Shown here: piece by piece, positions 29,001 through 35,000 of the stretch
Layout of the letters: each line of letters opens with the position of its first letter
How positions within the stretch are numbered: position 1 is the stretch's first letter
From: Lineus longissimus
Lineage: Eukaryota > Nemertea > Pilidiophora > Heteronemertea > Lineidae
Assembly: GCF_910592395.1 (NCBI RefSeq)
Contig: NC_088325.1
Coordinates: forward strand, 7,099,501-7,163,500
Reading direction: 5' to 3'
DNA length: 64,000 bases
Translations under genes and position numbers: made by a program
Notes under the pieces: model-generated
Database searches by the model: none
Told to the model about the DNA's origin: nothing
Seen by the model: only the letters and a program-made list of their open reading frames with translations

Positions 29001-32000
29001 TTCGTTGGTTGCGATAGAGCAACATCAGTCGATTCTGTGGACACTAGAGCCGTTTTTTCTGTACCAGCTGGAGTAATCTCTCCAGCATCTCCTGTTCCTG
29101 GGACTGCTCTGGATGACATGTTTTTCGCAAGAAGGCGATATTCCTCCCCTCTTGAATACAGCCGGAAACATTTTTCCAATCGACACCAACGGCAGAAACT
29201 GGGTAATTTGGAAATCTTACACTTTCCTGCAAATGGAAACTATATACATATATTTTAAACCTTAAGGTAAAATTGCATCGCGTGTTCTGAAATGCTCTTG
29301 CAGTAAAACCTATCACAGGTGTTCCTAGCACAATATCGGAACAAGGTGCTGACTGCAGTATCAGTACTGGTTGCTTAAATCAGAGGCAAAATTTGTACAA
29401 CCAACCGAATGAATCTTCTTTGTGCAGACAATTTTTTGGTTTTTGGCCAGGAAAACAAAACCTGTGGCGAGTATTTCACAGCCAAAAACAAAAACACACC
29501 CAAGCTGTATTGATCATTAATACACCAACAACCCAACTACAAAACCTGTCTTTCAATTTGCGACAGAGTGAAAGTTTTCCCATTGGGGTCACCTTAGTTT
29601 AAGCTCCCCGCAAACTTGGGTCACCACTGGTGTCATCAATCAACCTTACAGAGGGTACAGCATGTACAATGTAATGATTTCAATGAATTTCAAGCCATCC
29701 CAGATTCTTTGAACACAACATACAAATTCTGCAAATCCCGGATCACCCTTAAAATTATATCACCAAATAAGACACTCTTTGCAGATGTGACATCCTCAAT
29801 CACTATTACTTTCTCTTCCCACTGGAATTGTCTTTATCAGTCTAATTCTCCAAAATCAGACTTAAAGGGGACTATAGGCAGGAGCAGATGGGCCAATTTG
29901 GCCATCTTCAGGTGACTAATATACAGTGTAAGGGCCCTGGGTCATATCAGATTTAGCAATAAATATATTCCTCGTACAAGCGTGAATAATTTCAACGTAC
30001 TGTGAGATGTGAGAGACCCCTATTGGCGACTTTGTGTAACTTATCTAGCCTGCCTAGCTGCAGCCTATATTGTCTCTGTAACTCGAAGTCAATTTCATTG
30101 ACCCGAACAATTTCGCATCATGTTTTTTAAGTGCAATTTGAATATCACCCTAAGTGACCTACCTTTCTGAGTACAACAAGGAATGGGCTCCTTGTGGTCT
30201 ATTCTATCTTGCCATCGGGAGTAGAATCGCTTACAACTGGTACAACACGTAAGACTTTCATAGACTGTCAACGCTATTTGCTTGTCCTTGCATACTTTAC
30301 ACTTCTTGCCTTTCTTCTTCAACTTTAGCGCTGAAAGACAGAACGCTCGTTAGGTTAAACAAAGTAATGCATTTATCAGGAATCACAGCACATGAACTCC
30401 TCAACTTTACAGAGAGCAATGCTGTACGTTTTCATACCAGACTATCGCATTTTGTATACCACGTTATTTCAATTTTGGAAAACTGTCTAGAACCTGGCCT
30501 GAATGTGCTTTAACAGCATCTTGGTGAAGTTCAGTGAAATAACCAAGGGAGACATGACCAAGCCCTACATATGATTATTTTAACAACTGTGTATGGGATC
30601 ATACTTGAATATTGAGGCTAATATCTGCTGATCGCACCCGCCCTCCATGCCACCAAAGGACTTGGAACACCCACCTTGATGATCAGCAGCATGTCCCTTG
30701 AGAGGAGACGCACCAGGACTGCCAGTGACCAGCGCCTCCTCTTCATTCACCTTCGGCACGATGCCAACAGCACTTGACAGCTTCTGCACATTCTGTTCGG
30801 CCTCGGCTGCCTTCCTCATCTGGATCTTGAGAGATTTAGCGACCGCCACTTTCGACCGGTTTATGGTGGCACGGTTGAGGTGCAGCCGTGGCTTCTGGAG
30901 GACGCTATTACCACTCTTTTGCATTAACGCTGCCTTGCGGCACATTTCGTCCAGCTCCAAGGATGTCTGCGGTGATTTGGCCGATATCGGTTGTGGGGAG
31001 ATATGTTCCGTTTGTAACCACGATAACCCAGTTTGTTTATATGGAGACAACGTGCTCATGATAGGCATATATTCATCATCTGCTTCTGTGTCACTTTCAT
31101 CTCCAGATGCTTGCGGCCTCTCATAACCAGTCAGGTCGCCATCAGACATTTTCTGGAGTAATTTCTGACTAGGTTTACGGTCCCTCTTACCACGAATGAC
31201 TAAAGGTCGGTCTAACAGACCAACTTGTTTTCCTTTAGAGATGATATGCGTGCCCTCTGGTGAGAGCTCCATCCCAGCAGCAAGAAGTGCCGATGCAGAC
31301 ATTGGTGAAACAAGATTAGATCCGAATATCGGAGCATCACTTGCAGTTGCGCCATCTTGACCATGGACACTGACATCTAATCGTGACTTTTTCACAACCT
31401 GAGCTGAGAAATCCTCTTCCAAATATCGTTTGGCTGGTTTGATCCTTCGTGCCGACCGTGAACTTACCGCAGGTAAATGAAAAACACTTGATGAACCGGA
31501 CTTACGTTTCTCAGGAGATTGTTCATCGTGTGGAATACTCGCGTCCTGTAATTTCTTACCGGCAATTTTAGCTTTGGCCACCAATTGTCTTGCACGCGCA
31601 GAATCAAATTTCTTCGACTTTGGCAAGCACAAAGTTTTGGATGTTTTTTGTAACTTCTCCGTCTTTTTCACATCCTTGACGGACGATTTTCTTGCTTTGG
31701 TCAAGGTAACCGGTTCCTTGTTTTTACCAGACAATTTCTTCGCTTTGCTCGAAACCGGCTCCTTGTTTTTACCTCTCTTCACTTTCACCTCTTTCCCTTT
31801 CTTTTCCACCTTCCCCGACTTCTTCTCCTTTAACTTCAGCGCCTTCAACTCTTTCTTGGACAGCCCTTTCTCAGCCTTCAATGCCTTGGCTTTCTGCACA
31901 CCCTCATAGATTGTTGGTCGACCTCGACCCCGGACAATCTTTGCCTTTCCTTCTGGAGTCAAACGGATCTTAATACTTTTCAGTTTCGTTGACCCATCAC

Positions 32001-35000
32001 CGGCCAATTCCTCATCGACCAGCCACTGTTTAGAACCCGCCTTTCCTTTCTGTAATTCCTTCAAGCTTTCAACCTTAGCTCGCGCCAAGTCATATTTATG
32101 CATCTTCGCCGGCTGCGCTAATCCTTCACGGATCATCTCTGCATACGACTTCCGGGCCAAGTTCCGGAATCTTCCCTCCCCATCTTCCTTCCCCCCTTTA
32201 GCCTTCGCCTTGGTAGCTTTGGGCTTGACCAGTGAGATGGCAGGGGGCGGCGCCTTGGCAGGTAACAAACTGGCATGTTTCTCTTTAGCAGCAGTGACTT
32301 CCAGCTCAGTGAAGCCATCAAACTCATCTTCCTGAAGAGAGGAACAAAAACAGCTTAATTACATGTACGTGCATTTTTCATAATCCCCCAGTTTAGGCCA
32401 TACCAGTAAACATTCAATCTAATAGAATCTAATGTTCAGTGCTTGATGAGGACTCAATGGCACACATGGCCTGGATACTATAAGTCAAGGTCAGTTTCAA
32501 ACAGCCCTTGTGTTCAAGTTGGAAGTGAAATTCAACCATGCCAGGCAAGTTATTAAACTTCTTCCTGAAGACGAGTCATGTTCGTTTGTATGCACGTATG
32601 TATGGTTAAAACTGGCGGATTGTCTGTAATTACTATGGTGATCCATTGTAAGTGAACATGAAGAGCTGCAGTGGTCTAGTGGCTTGGACTCTCCACTAGA
32701 TATCCCTGGTTCAATCCTCAATGTTGGCACAAATGGGTAGTGGTCAGACAAGTTGGATTGTATGCTGGTTTAGCAGCTCATCTGAGGTCCACTTGATGGT
32801 TACAGGAGAGACAGAGTTAAAGTATTTTTACTGTTTACAAGAAGAAATTTTCACAGAAGTTGTGTAAAATTTATGTAAGCAAAAAAAACCACAAATGAAA
32901 TGGCCAGGGCCATTGTGCTCACCTCATGTGGAGGAAAGATGGCTAAAGAGCATTGTATTGTGTCATGTAGTGTTAGGTTTGATGTAGGTCCAAGCAATTA
33001 CAATTTCCCCAAAATGGCCAATTTACAGTACATTCGACCTCTGTGACCTTGAAAAGTAGGTCAAATCAAAGAAGACCCGGGTGACACATTGAATGGTTGT
33101 TAGAATTAGATGTACCTATGATATAAAATTGGTGCCAATCGGGCAAGTCATTACTAGGAATAATGGCATTTTGAAGAATTTAGGATTTGGCCCCCTCCCT
33201 GGAGGCCAAACGGCAAATCAGATCGCACCAAACTTCGGTACCTGAGATCACCTGACCAAGGGGCACATATGTACTTAATTTGTGATCAATAGTCATTGCA
33301 GTTAAGAAACGTGCCATAGTTACGGCCTGACGGCGAATTTACGCCATTTGACCTCTGTGACCTTGACAAGAAGGTCAAATTAAAAACCTGTGTGACATAT
33401 ACTGTATGGTGATTAGATGTACCCATGATATCAAATTGGTGGCAATCGGGCAAGAAGTTAAGGAATAATCACATTTTTAAGGTTTTTGGATTTTGCCCCC
33501 TGGTGGTCAAGTGGTGAATCATATTGGACCAAACTTCAGTCCCTGAGATCACCTGACTAAGGGGTAAATGTGTACCAAATTTGGTATCAATAGTCATTGC
33601 AGTTTAGAAACGTGCCATCGTTACATCCTAACGGCCAATTTACACCATTTGACCTCTGTGACCTTGAAAAGGAGGTCAAATCAAAAACCCGGAGAATATA
33701 TGATGCACCTTTGCTAGAAGTACCTACCATATGTTTTTCAAAATTTCCCGACTACTATTAAGGGAGATATTGCATATTTTCACTTTTAACGTTTGGCCCC
33801 CTGGTGGCCAAACCATGAAACGAATCGGACCGAAACTTGGTCTCCAAGGTGTCATTACATAAGGGTACATGTGTACCAAGTTTCAACTCAATAGCTCTAA
33901 CAGTTACGAAACGTGCCCTGCTAACGGACGACGGACGACGACGACGACGACGACGACGACGGACGACGGACGCCACGGTATGGGATAAGCTCACCTCTGC
34001 TAAGAGGTGAGCTAAAAACCACATCCTTTGAATATTCGGCTCAGAGTCAGAGTCAACTAACTAGCCAGGTGTACAAATCATGACGACATTTATATAGTGG
34101 TGATAATCATAATAATGGGAAAACGTGTAGCTATAACGTTATATATAAACAGACAAACTGTCGAACACATCAATCAGACAAGCACATTTATACATGTTAA
34201 AAGTCTGTCAGGGCCAACATGCCCAGATGGCAGACACCAACCCATGAAGCATCCTATCGGAACAGAATATCGGTACCAATGCCAGGAAAAACAAGCTAAA
34301 ACAGCTTCAAGCAGCACCAACGCTAGGAGTAGGAGTGGGAATAGGATATAAAAGGAGCAACACGCCAACTGCTACAACCTTCTATAAAGAAGTAGAGCAG
34401 TTTACAAGAAGAAGAATATCCAGCTGAACAAGAGCTTCCTGGTAATCAAAGAACAACCTGCACGGTTCAAAGAGGTTCTAAAGAGTTCTAACAACCAAGT
34501 CTGACACACCCAATCTATAGTAGTACACAACCAGTTTATATAACAGCTTGAATCCAGTGTCAAGACATAAATAAATGAAAGAAAAGTCTGGCCTCTGATA
34601 ACCACTCGAGTAAACTGAATCAATGTAAAATCTAATTACATAATGGCTCTAAAAGAGCCCACATAACCACTGCAAATGAAGACCCCCTTCATAATAACTG
34701 GACAGGAAAATATAAAGGGTATCCAAAGAAATGAAATGGCCAGGGTTCATGTGCTCAGCTGTGATCAATAACAGGAACAGGGGTACTGTTGTATGGTTAC
34801 AGAGAATTTGACCTCAGTAAAGGTCAAAATCTTTCAACAACTATGTTGATCTGAACATTCAAAGATCAAACAGTGCATGTTATTGAGATATGACCCAGCC
34901 ACATAGAATATTATGACCTTTGACCTATTTACACCAGAGAAGTAGGTTACACCGACCTAAATTTATGTCATCATGTAGAGAAGCCTTTTTACAGGTGTCA

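Noticed and set aside
32662-32740. Functional tRNA gene
   Set aside because: A- and B-box-like sequences are present but acceptor and anticodon stems do not pair.
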